Source: Saccharomycopsis fibuligera x Saccharomycopsis cf. fibuligera (Eukaryota > Ascomycota > Saccharomycetes > Ascoideales > Saccharomycopsidaceae). From it: DNA of 64,000 nucleotides. This document shows positions 19,064 through 28,211 of the stretch, one piece after another (position 1 is the stretch's first letter; every line of letters begins with the position of its first letter). The stretch is from the NCBI GenBank assembly GCA_001936135.1, contig CP012819.1, positions 1,521,501-1,585,500 on the forward strand, written 5' to 3'. The notes beneath the pieces are model-generated. The model had not been told where the DNA came from. It did no database searches and saw nothing but the letters and a program-made list of their open reading frames with translations. Made by a program: the position numbers and the translations under genes.

Positions 19064-19197
19064 GACGAATGGACCCTCATAAATTTTGAATACTGGGCCT
19101 TCTGATTTTCTAATAAATCTGGATATTTTAAGCAGATAATTAAGCACACTATTGTCGCTTTACGCTATTCGCTGACTGAGAACCAAGGTAAACGCAA

Positions 19198-20874
19198 ATG
19201 CCAAAAATTATAGACATCTTTAAAAAAGGCAGGACTGTTGTCCCGGACAAATACAGGAGTAAGAGCTTTATTTACCCTTTGATATTATGCTGTATGACTC
19301 TTGATAACTTGAATATCACCGGGGCATTAACAACTTCCTTTTCAATTGTTGAACAATTTAATGCTTCATCCACTACTGTTTCGTGGGTCTTGTCTGCTTA
19401 CGCTTTAACGTTAGGATCTTTTATTATCTTCTTTGGGAAATTAGCAGATGTGGTAGGCGTGCATACGGTTTTTCTAATGGGTGTCTCATCCATGTCTATC
19501 TTATCCCTCATAACGGCCGCCATTGAGAATTCTGCAATTGCAATGATTGTCTTTAGAGCACTCCAAGGTATTTCTGCCGCTGCGTTGATGCCTAGTGGAT
19601 ACGCTTTAACAGCAAATTACTTTCAAGGGCCTTCATTAAGCAAAGCAGTCAAAGCTTTAGCTATTGCGTTAACTTCCAGTTTTGGTCTCGGGACCGTTCT
19701 TGGTGGTGCATTTTCCTTAACAAATATCGGATACAAAGGTTTTTTCTACTTTACTTTTTCTACATCCGCATTGTGTTCAATTATTTTATATTTCATAATT
19801 GTCCCTATAGAGGAAACTAAGGGCCACAAAAACTTGAAGTTCAAAAACTTAGACTTTGCAGGTGTGATAATGCTAGTCGTTGGTTTGTTGCTAATAATTT
19901 TTGGGCTCACTGAAGGTGGAGTCAATTGGAACTCACCAAAGGTTTACGTTACCATCCCCATTGGGGTTGTATTGTTGATTATTATGTTATTGTTTGAATC
20001 CGTCTACTTACAAAGCTATAAAAATAAGTACCAAAATAAATTGGTAGTGTCTAACATCAATTCTGATGAATATGACAAAGAAAAGAACAGTGTTTCCAAT
20101 GACAATGATAATGGAGATATATATAATTGCACATCTCAAGGCTCTGAGAAAATAGATTGGAGGCTTTCAGTGGAATTGATGTTCCCAAAAGAGGTCTTTG
20201 GACTTACGAACTTTTTTCCTTTATTCAGTGGGGTATTTTTGGTATATTTTTCTTGCATTGGTATTGTGTCGGTATTAATCCAGTATCACATGTATGTGGA
20301 ATATAATAGTGCTTTGCTTTCTGCAGTCAAGGTGGTTCCAATCTCAGTTGGTTTTACCTTTGGTGCTATTTCCTTCTCAGACAGGATAGTAAAGTTTGCT
20401 ACAATAAAAGTTTTTATTATTCTGTTAGCATTGATTCAACTCGGTTGCTCAATATGGTTATCAAGAATAGATTACAAAATAGCAAACACTTACTGGAAGT
20501 TCGAATTCATCAGCCAATTTCTATGGGGCTTGGCTTGTAACTGGTTCTTTATGGTGTATCTCAATGCTATTATGTCTGAGGCGCCGTTACATTTGCAAGG
20601 TGTTATATCTGGTATATTTCAAACCGGTGGACAAGTTGCTGTGGCTATCTCAAGTGCTATTGTTTCTAGTGTCCTTGGTGAATTAGTGTATAAAAAAGGT
20701 GATGCTGGCTTCAGAGAAGATCAATACCTGAAATTTCACAATACTTTTTACATTGCCATTGCTGGTAATGCTGCTTTCGTTCTAGCAACGTTCTTAGTTA
20801 AGAATCCAAAACCAGTAACAGAGCGAGAAGTTGCTGCCAATGAAGTTGACATCGAAGCAAATCGTACTGAATAG
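19198..20874 (+). CDS. MFS transporter 4, near-identical copy of MFS3
   Basis: The 558-residue product of the tandem duplication is about 98.5 percent identical to MFS3. Differences are P2, L28 and six substitutions between about residues 370 and 452 (for example NNALLSAVKAV to NSALLSAVKVV and IILTALVQ to IILLALIQ). These fall in the helices and loop after the central hydrophilic segment. All DHA2 landmarks are intact, so both copies should work. The spacers around it have changed by indels much more than the coding region, which suggests selection or gene conversion between the two genes. Confidence 0.88.
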   Translation: MPKIIDIFKKGRTVVPDKYRSKSFIYPLILCCMTLDNLNITGALTTSFSIVEQFNASSTTVSWVLSAYALTLGSFIIFFGKLADVVGVHTVFLMGVSSMSILSLITAAIENSAIAMIVFRALQGISAAALMPSGYALTANYFQGPSLSKAVKALAIALTSSFGLGTVLGGAFSLTNIGYKGFFYFTFSTSALCSIILYFIIVPIEETKGHKNLKFKNLDFAGVIMLVVGLLLIIFGLTEGGVNWNSPKVYVTIPIGVVLLIIMLLFESVYLQSYKNKYQNKLVVSNINSDEYDKEKNSVSNDNDNGDIYNCTSQGSEKIDWRLSVELMFPKEVFGLTNFFPLFSGVFLVYFSCIGIVSVLIQYHMYVEYNSALLSAVKVVPISVGFTFGAISFSDRIVKFATIKVFIILLALIQLGCSIWLSRIDYKIANTYWKFEFISQFLWGLACNWFFMVYLNAIMSEAPLHLQGVISGIFQTGGQVAVAISSAIVSSVLGELVYKKGDAGFREDQYLKFHNTFYIAIAGNAAFVLATFLVKNPKPVTEREVAANEVDIEANRTE

Positions 20875-21164
20875 TAAAGGTGGCTATACTTGTTAAGCAA
20901 TTTTATTATTGCTTTGCTTTTACTTATCCTTTTCTTTTTCTTTTTCTTTGTTTTTTCTCTGTCAAATTTTTGGTTATCCAAATTATTATATTATATCTTA
21001 ACTTCTTGTGCTAATAATATAGTTTATGAAATTTTTTTTGTAGTTTTTTAACTAAACGTTATCAACTTTATTAGAATATTATTAGTTTGAAACTAACTCA
21101 TATAAAAAATACTTTCAATTAATAATAGCGACATTCCTTCGACTGATTACGGTTGAGACAAAAT

Positions 21165-22207
21165 GCTCACCAACATCTTTGGAATGCTGAGCTTGTAGTG
21201 TTTATTGAGTTGTCTAGCACTGTTTATTTGATCATGGGTATTTGTGGTTGTGAGGTTACTAAAATAAATATATTCTCTGTGCAGTGGTATTATACTCTAT
21301 TCTAAACTATTTTTTTGTTACGATATATATATCTTTACTCTTGGTGTCCTTTGACAATCTGTGTAGATGTTTTGGCTTTAGGTCCATGTTCACTGTTTTT
21401 GGTTCAGTACTACTAGTAACTAAGTTGTTTTGTGGTACTAGTTGATCTGCAATATTTTAGTTTGGCCTGTACAAGGCACTACGCAAATTTTTTTTAGATA
21501 AAGCAGAACACGGAAATAACGACGATATAAAGTGGAGTAAAAACATGTACTTTGTGATGGAAGTATAAGCAGATCTGGATAACAATTTTTAGCTTCACAA
21601 AAGGTTCCAGTAGCTGTGATTCACCAAAAGTATAAGCTATTATCCTGGTTGGGATAGATCTGCTTGTTAGGATATTTTTGTTTAAAGACGTATATCTGGG
21701 AAGATGTAAGAGCAAGCTTTGAAATCGACTGGCTGTAACAAAGGCTGGTAGTAAAGAAAAAAAAAAAAAGAAATCAGCAAATATAGAACAAAGCATCACT
21801 CAATGACTTTTGAGCTCCGGTGACACCTTTATGTGCTAATTTTCATTAATTAGTATGATGGCAAATTTAAGATTTTATCATATCTATGTTTGTTATGACA
21901 CAGTTAATTGCAGCCCAAAAAGTTTTTTTTTATGTGTCGGTCTGTTATGTTACTGGTATCACTTTTCACTAAACTTTTTCTTTTTAATCGTGGTACTTTA
22001 GTGATTATTACCACCATAGAGTTTGAATACTCTAATTTGTCAACAAAGAAAGGATTACGAAATCTATACTGTTTTGAAAAATCTAACTTATTAGCCAATG
22101 ATTGTGCGGGCAGGATTTCACTTGTTCTTTTACGGTTTACTTTAGTACTATCATTGGCGAAACATTACGTCATTTGCAAGACATGGTCTTTGGTATTTAT
22201 TTCTTAA
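21165..22207 (+). pseudogene. Decayed MFS transporter (relic B)
   Basis: Fragments of a DHA2 transporter follow in gene order. CACCAACATCTTTGG (21168-21182) resembles the GVHN.F codons. IELSSTVYLIM (21204-21236) matches IER-STIALIV. CSGIILYSK (from 21280) matches PSGYALTAN. GFRSMFTVF (from 21374) matches GYKGFFWFTF. ITIFSFTKGSSSCDSPKV (21580-21633) matches LIIFGLTEGGISWNSPKV. GIDLLVRIFLFKDVYL then matches GVVLLVAMVLFEDVYL. LFTKLFLF and EYSNLSTKK (21950-22060) match LFSGVFLV and EYNNALLSAVK. Stops and frame changes interrupt it, so no product is possible. It is the third-oldest state in the array: intact, truncated and decayed copies lie side by side. Confidence 0.68.
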
Positions 22208-22853
22208 ACTGATTGTCAGGTTTGTGCGGTTATTTTTGTTGTTTCCAGTATTTTTTTCGATCTTACATTTACACGAGGGAACCTAGAAGTCTAGATGTAA
22301 AGTCACTAATACATTTTATGTGGCCCTTGCTTATGATGTTGTTAACCGCTTTTCTCAAGTCCAAAACTTATTTAACCAGATGATCAAGAGAACAAAAATA
22401 TTATCCTGACACTATAAAATTTTGATGTTAAAGCTACTCCGCTTGAAACAGTTCATTGAAATATCTTTAATGATTTTGAATTAAAAGAAAAATATAGCTT
22501 TATTTGATGGATTGTAAGAATTGCGTTTATATATTAAAGATCAGCAACTCTCCAAAGTATATCTGTGAATCACCCTTGAGTGGTTTTCAAAAGTATATAA
22601 TAATGTTGAAACATTTTAAATGAAACAAATATCAAATGTATTATTAATGCTATTAGGAGGCCTTAGAGATGTTAAGAGTGTAGAAATAAAAGTCTCAACT
22701 TTAAAGAAAAATATGCAATATCGAAAGAAAATGTACATAATTATGAAAATTAATAGAGCTAGTCCAGCTAAGTTTTCCAGAACAAAAGAATAACTGAAAA
22801 AATATATAAAACAAAGTATTATAGTTATATGGGCCATGATAGTCGTTAAGTCA
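22208..22853. other. Spacer downstream of relic B
   Basis: A/T-rich sequence up to the 3' end of the chitinase gene. No gene or repeat recognised. Confidence 0.5.
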
Positions 22854-23855
22854 CTAAGGGGCCAATACCGTATATCTTTTATAAGGGCCATCAGAACTCC
22901 GTTTAGTCACAGATTTTTTCTCAAGAATATTTTCTAAGCTCGTTACGTAACTGACATCATTGGTAATTTTTTTCGTACCAGACGAGACATCCCATAAATA
23001 AAAGCCACCAAACGCCGACTGACTAAGTATATTTTGAGATCTTGCGGCCGTGGTATTGGCATCAACAAAATAAGCAGAGTCCTCAGTGGAAGAAGCAACG
23101 CCGACATATATCTTCATGTCTGAATTACCAGACTGTTGAGTAACAAACTTGTACCACGTTTCCCAGGACTTCTTAAAACCAGACTCATTATTAAAAGAGC
23201 AAGCTGGGTTATTGTAAAATTGCACCCATGCAATATCCACTTTTGCATCTTTACTTTGCAATAACTTGAAAACATTTTCATCAGGATATGGGCACTGTGG
23301 AGCTGCACTGATAATCAAATTTTTCGTAGTCCAAAGTCTTCTTAACTCAGACACCAAAGCGGCAAGACCTTCTTGTTTTTGATTTTCAATATCAAAATCA
23401 ATTCCATCAATTTCTGCATCTCCAAAAGGTTTTACTTTACCTGCCCCTTTTGGATGAAACATATTGTAAATGACTTTGGCTGCACTGCGTCCTTGATTAT
23501 CATTCTTGACGCCATAAATGCCAGTTCGAGAATAACCTCCTAAACTAAGTAACACTTTAACTCCATTATTTTGACAAGTGACTATGTCTTTGGCAATTTG
23601 ATCGCATGAGTCACCCTCGCATGCATTACCAAAGTTGAAATCCGCTTTTTTATCGTTCCAGTTTTTTAAAAATGACAATATGACAATGTCGATATCACCT
23701 TTGTTGCAATAGGTAGCTAGTGATTCTTGATTTGCACCTTGACCCCAATACACTGCATTATTTTTTCCGTTAGCCAGGTAGGTTGCTTCCACGAAGTTTG
23801 ATTCAAGTATAGCTAAACCTGCTGCTACAAAAGCAAAAACATTGGAAAATTTCAT
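22854..23855 (-). CDS. Secreted GH18 chitinase, catalytic domain only
   Basis: The 333-residue product begins with a signal peptide (about residues 1-24, ending near FVEATY). A GH18 barrel of the plant-class/yeast Cts1 type follows: VYWGQGANQESLATYC, LLSLGGYSRTG, the catalytic DGIDFDIE at 150-157 with proton donor Glu157, SAAPQCPYPD and FYNNPACSFN. Conserved cysteines are present. The Ser/Thr-rich stalk and chitin-binding domain of Cts1 (562 aa) are missing. The protein stops soon after the barrel with a basic tail holding two KR dibasic sites. Expected to be secreted and to cut chitin at cell separation or in the wall. The symbol within the CHT family cannot be assigned. Confidence 0.88.
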   Translation of the reverse strand: MKFSNVFAFVAAGLAILESNFVEATYLANGKNNAVYWGQGANQESLATYCNKGDIDIVILSFLKNWNDKKADFNFGNACEGDSCDQIAKDIVTCQNNGVKVLLSLGGYSRTGIYGVKNDNQGRSAAKVIYNMFHPKGAGKVKPFGDAEIDGIDFDIENQKQEGLAALVSELRRLWTTKNLIISAAPQCPYPDENVFKLLQSKDAKVDIAWVQFYNNPACSFNNESGFKKSWETWYKFVTQQSGNSDMKIYVGVASSTEDSAYFVDANTTAARSQNILSQSAFGGFYLWDVSSGTKKITNDVSYVTSLENILEKKSVTKRSSDGPYKRYTVLAP

Positions 23856-25193
23856 GAGTAAGTATTAGATATTGATGGAAAGTGTGACAATTTGATAGTT
23901 CGCAACGTATTTTGTTTTTCTTTTGTGCCTTCGTAAAATTCAGGACTAATTGTCACAGTTTTATATGTCAACAGACAAGCACAATGGTAAGCATCTCGCA
24001 GAATTCTCTTTGATGTACCGAAAGGCTTCACTTTTTCAAACATACGCATGACTTTAGAAAGAATAGAATACATTTCTTTACAAGAAGCACCAAAGTTCTC
24101 ATATTTGTAAGCAAAAAAAAAATTAACTTACGGGCTTAGGCCTTGAAAGTCGATACTAAAGGGGTGCAAATGGGCACTTCCAAACCATTATTACCGTAAA
24201 TCCTAGCTTATGGTAATGCATACCGGTTGTCACTTGGAGTTAAACTGTGAGAATTATGGATAACTAACTCTAAAAATAAGACGAGTAAACAGTTGTGTTT
24301 TTTTCTGACCTTAAAAGTGGTTTTATCTGGAATTAAATGCGTGTTCAATGTTTCTGTAAATGTCATAACATCGCTTTTGGTGTATATTTTTTCATACGCT
24401 ATTTTTCTCGTTTTGAGTGACATGATAATGGTCGTCAATATTAAATGACTTCGGGTAGTAACTGGAAAATTATTGTTATTTTACTTGAGCAAGATGCATA
24501 CTCTCAACGTCGAGATCTAGAAACCTTATTGAATTTAGCGTCGCGTATAGTGACTTTCAATCTTCCCTTTTCTACTCCAAAAGGGGAGCGGCTCCTAAGC
24601 ATATATATTCGCAGTACTGGTTATAGTAACATTCTCGGTAACACAAATTAGAGCACTAGTCCCTTCAAAAGCAGATTCACAAATTTTTTTTTCCTTGAAA
24701 AATAATTTTATTTATTGCTGGTAGGCTTCTATCTTTACCATAATTGGCCAACTGTCTTTTTGACAGGTTTGGCACTTTTAAGTTAGTACAATGGTTGATG
24801 GCCAATAACTGGCTGCCGGTGCTGCTTAACCAGAGTGCATAGTGTCTCATTGGCGGAGGAGTAGAATGCGGGTGATGAGGAGAAGCTTCCCTAACAGAAT
24901 ACAAAAGGTCGAATGATTGGAATACTTTGGACTGTGCTACTCGCTTTTTCCGAAGAACCAAGAAACTGTTTAAATCAATTGGCTATATACTCAATTGACT
25001 ATAGACTCAATTGCATATTTAAACTTTGCTAGCATTCAATTTTGGGAGTGTGTTTTATTGCCAAGTTCATATATCAATTGATCGTGTACTAACAAAAAAG
25101 TAAAAACCCATTAATTAATTGCACTTTTGCCATAACAATACTAATAATACCAATAATATCAAAAAACTATTAGCTTTACTCAGTCTTCCCACT
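23856..25193. other. Divergent promoter region, chitinase/DAK
   Basis: About 1.3 kb. Three ACTCAATTG-type copies lie at 24990-25014, shortly upstream of the kinase gene. Small ORFs here have no recognisable similarity. Confidence 0.45.
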
Positions 25194-27128
25194 ATGTCCG
25201 GACACAAGCATTGGAACTATGAGACAGTTGATCTTGTCAACACCGCTTTGAAGAGTATTGTCGCTTCCAATCCAAATTTATCTTTAATTGAAAGCGAAAG
25301 AGTTATATTCAATAGAAAGGAAATTTTTGACCCAAAAAAGAAAGTCATTGTCTTGTCTGGTGGCGGCAGTGGCCATGAACCATTACACGCTGGGTTTGTC
25401 GGTAAAAATTTCCTTGATGCTGCAGTTGCCGGGGCAATCTTTGCTTCTCCATCTACTAAACAGATTCTTTCAGCTATCGTTACCATTAATGACCTAGTTA
25501 AGGAAAGAAACTTGCCTGAAAAGGAATTCTTGATCATTGTAAAGAACTACACTGGTGATGTTTTGCACTTTGGTTTGGCAGCAGAAAGAGCCAAATCACT
25601 TGGTTTCAATGTGGAATTGGCTATCGTGGAAGATGATGTTTCTGTTGGAAAATCTAAGGGCCATTTAGTTGGCAGAAGAGGTTTAGCGGGAACTGCCCTT
25701 GTTCACAAAGTAGCTGGGACCGTTGCTGCTTCTGGAGCTGATTTGAAACAAGTGTCTGAAGCTGCACAAAATGTCATCAAAAATTTGGTCACAGTGGGTG
25801 CTTCATTAGATCATTGTTCTATTCCAGGAAGAAAAATCTCCAAAGAAGAAGAAGATGAAGAAGCTTCCAACAAATTGGAAAACGACACTGTTGAGATTGG
25901 TATGGGTATTCATAATGAACCAGGTGCCAAAAGAACTAAAATTGCTCCCGTTGACATTTTCATTTCCGATTTATTGAAATATTTGCTTGACGAAAATGAT
26001 AAAGATAGAGGATTCTTAAAATTTGACAAATCCGATGAATCTATCTTGTTGGTCAATAATTTGGGAGGCACCAGCAATTTGGAACTTCATGCATTGGCTG
26101 CTGTTGCCATTGACAAGCTCGCCGAAGAGTACAACATTAAGCCTGTCAGAGTTTACGTTGGCAGCTTTGTTACTTCTTTGAACGGAAACGGGTTCAGTCT
26201 TACATTACTTAACACTACTAAAGCAGGCGGTGACAAGGTCTTAGAGTATTTAGATTCCGAAACCGATGCTTCTGGCTGGAACTCTTCTGTCCAATGGGTC
26301 AAGGCCTTGAAAGATGCTTCTGACAACAAAGTTCCAGCAGTTATCTTTAAGCCAACTGCAGATGTTACCAAAAGTGGTGATTCCGTCAACTCCAACTTTA
26401 AGATTGATACTGCGTTGCTCAAGGCCATTTTGCAATCTGCTATTGAACGCATTTCCAAGCTAGAACCAAAAATCACCGAATACGACACGGTTGCCGGTGA
26501 TGGCGACTGCGGTGAAACATTACTCAGTGGCTGCAAAGCAATTACTAACTCATTGAAAGATTCAAATTCTATTCTTTCCAGAAACTTGAGCGACCCAGTG
26601 GCTGCTATCTTTGAAGTGGCTAACTTGTTGGAAGATTCCATGGGCGGTACTTCGGGTGGATTATATTCTATCTTTATGTCCTCTTTGGCTGTATCTTTAA
26701 AAGATGCTGCTGCCAAGTCTTCAGAAAAGTCTTTGTCTATCAAAGTGTTGGCGGGTTCATTGCAAAATGCTTTGGAATCTCTTTTCAAATACACTAGAGC
26801 CAGAACTGGTGATAAGACTTTGATTGACGCATTGGAGCCATTCATTAAATCACTATTAGACAACAATGACTTGAAGGCTGCTAGAAATGCGTCCATTAGA
26901 CACGCTAAGGGTACCAAAAAGTTGGACGCTAAGTTTGGTAGAGCTTCATATGTTTCCAAAGATGAATTTAAGAATTTTCACACCAAGTCCACTGGTGGTA
27001 GCGGTGGTGATGATGCAGACAACTTGGAAGTTGATGATGACGAATCTGGTATTCCTGACCCAGGTGCTATTGGTTTAGCTGCACTTATTGATGGTGCAGT
27101 CAATGGCTACTTCAACTCTCAGAAATAA
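25194..27128 (+). CDS. Dihydroxyacetone kinase (single-chain, ATP-dependent)
   Basis: The 644-residue kinase has two domains. The N-terminal DhaK domain shows SGGGSGHEPLHAGFVG and NNLGGTSNLELHALAA, with the histidine that binds dihydroxyacetone covalently. The C-terminal DhaL ATP domain shows YDTVAGDGDCGETL, whose aspartates hold Mg-ATP, then DSMGGTSGGLYSIF, ARTGDKTLIDALEPF and a final DPGAIGLAALIDG. It turns dihydroxyacetone into DHAP, detoxifying it and feeding glycerol carbon to glycolysis. Both Dak1 and Dak2 fit. The start is the ATG at 25194 (MSGHKHWNYE); the open frame upstream to 25119 has no ATG. No CTG codon was found in frame. Confidence 0.95.
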   Translation: MSGHKHWNYETVDLVNTALKSIVASNPNLSLIESERVIFNRKEIFDPKKKVIVLSGGGSGHEPLHAGFVGKNFLDAAVAGAIFASPSTKQILSAIVTINDLVKERNLPEKEFLIIVKNYTGDVLHFGLAAERAKSLGFNVELAIVEDDVSVGKSKGHLVGRRGLAGTALVHKVAGTVAASGADLKQVSEAAQNVIKNLVTVGASLDHCSIPGRKISKEEEDEEASNKLENDTVEIGMGIHNEPGAKRTKIAPVDIFISDLLKYLLDENDKDRGFLKFDKSDESILLVNNLGGTSNLELHALAAVAIDKLAEEYNIKPVRVYVGSFVTSLNGNGFSLTLLNTTKAGGDKVLEYLDSETDASGWNSSVQWVKALKDASDNKVPAVIFKPTADVTKSGDSVNSNFKIDTALLKAILQSAIERISKLEPKITEYDTVAGDGDCGETLLSGCKAITNSLKDSNSILSRNLSDPVAAIFEVANLLEDSMGGTSGGLYSIFMSSLAVSLKDAAAKSSEKSLSIKVLAGSLQNALESLFKYTRARTGDKTLIDALEPFIKSLLDNNDLKAARNASIRHAKGTKKLDAKFGRASYVSKDEFKNFHTKSTGGSGGDDADNLEVDDDESGIPDPGAIGLAALIDGAVNGYFNSQK

Positions 27129-27800
27129 GAAAACTGTTGAGGTCGCTTTATGTGCTTGTTAATAATTTGTAATGCTATTTTTCTTTCAATTTTTTTCTGT
27201 TGTATTCTGTTCGATATGCATACTGTCTTTACGTTGTACGTTGATTTACGAAAGACGTTTTTGATCTAGAGTATACAATGTTATGTACTAGTTTTTCTGG
27301 TTGCTGAGTTAAAATCACACTTAGTATATAGTGAAATAAAATGATATGGAATGGTAGAATAAACATTTCCAAGAACTAATGTGTATGTGATGAAAAATAA
27401 AACAGCATCACTTTTAGGAGGCTATCTTGCCGAGTATGCTAATTGTGCACAACAAATTTAATTGCTCTGCATTTTTCAGCAGTAATTATTCAATTGGATA
27501 GCTCCTGAAAGTCAAAATAATACGAGTAGACAAAATTTCAATCAATTTATTGATATTCTAATGATTATATGTGATTGTAGTTACATATTACATAGACAGT
27601 GATATTACATAAACACTTATCACTATCACGTGAGTTTTATTTAGCCCAATGAAAACCGAGAAAAATAATCAAAAATCCAGAAACAAGAAAAAAAAGATAG
27701 TGAAGACCTTGCCAAAGTAGATTGACTAGACTAGAAATTTGAAGAAACACAAGATACATCCTCAATTTAATAAATTAACTTATAAAATACAACATACACA
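27129..27800. other. Spacer and promoter upstream of the NDUFS5-like gene
   Basis: 672 A/T-rich bases holding the 3' end of the kinase gene and the promoter of the next gene, with TCACGTGA (27626-27633) and an inverted-CCAAT-type CCAATGAAAA at 27647. No gene seen. Confidence 0.5.
27626..27633. promoter_or_regulatory. TCACGTGA (Cbf1-type E-box)
   Basis: A perfect 8-bp palindrome 168 bases before the ATG of the NDUFS5-like gene. A CCAAT box lies 14 bases after it. Cbf1 and the HAP complex are the usual yeast binders; binding here is inferred. Confidence 0.5.
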
Positions 27801-28211
27801 ATGTCTTCCGGCTATGGTTTAAGAGGTGGTCAATCTCGTTGTTTTGGTGGTAAGTTTGTTATGCTTTTGTTAAGCTAAAAGTTCCGTTTTTGGCTTTTGA
27901 AAAGCCAGCCGAGTACTGATGATGATATTGATTTTGACGTTAGTATTAATACTAACCCTAACTGCACAGAATTCCAACGTTACATTGAATGTTACACCAG
28001 TGCCAAAACTGAATCCCCATCACAATGTACTGCTAAAGTTGACGACTATTTTGAATGTCTTCACCATAAAAAAGAAAAATTGAGAATTCAAACTATAAAG
28101 CGTGAATTGCTTAACCAGAAAAACAACAGCAAAAATGAAGACGGTGTCAAGACCGTTATTAATGTTAAGAGCTCGCTTCCAGACACATTAGGCTTTGTCA
28201 GTGAAAAATAA
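27801..28211 (+). CDS. Complex I accessory subunit, NDUFS5/NIPM-like (twin CX9C), one intron
   Basis: The gene has two exons, 27801-27849 and 27970-28211, and codes for 96 residues. The product opens MSSGYGLRGGQSRCFGEFQR, as NDUFS5/NIPM subunits of NADH:ubiquinone oxidoreductase do. It has a twin CX9C motif (Cys14/Cys24 and Cys36/Cys46) and then ECLHHKKEKLR. Twin CX9C proteins are oxidised by Mia40 in the intermembrane space; this subunit sits on the IMS side of the membrane arm. Intron 27850-27969 has donor GTAAGT, branch site TACTAAC at 27950-27956 and acceptor CAG at 27967-27969. Exon 1 alone carries the first cysteine motif start. Reading only the long open frame would place the start inside the intron and lose it. 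Confidence 0.88.
27850..27969 (+). other. Spliceosomal intron (120 nt)
   Basis: GTAAGT donor, perfect TACTAAC branch site 13 bases before the CAG acceptor. Splicing restores the CX9C frame. Confidence 0.88.

Larger units (their letters stand above)
17622..19197. other. Spacer between chimeric fragment and MFS4
   Basis: Homologous to 13817-15144. Two segments are present here and absent there: roughly 17840-17980, and 18660-18825 between repeats of AGCAT. The conserved block (18215-18248) and a T-run (18859-18874) are present. Confidence 0.6.
17416..21215 (+). repeat. Tandem duplication, copy 2 (about 3.8 kb)
   Basis: Second copy of 13605-17418, from the MFS2 tail through MFS4 into relic B. 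The offset is 3811 bases at the MFS2 tail and 4053 at the MFS3/MFS4 start. That reflects about 240 bases of net indels in the spacer. Confidence 0.9.

Noticed and set aside
21494-21799. 101-codon minus-strand frame
   Set aside because: It is antisense to transporter relic B, whose + strand pieces align with the paralogues.
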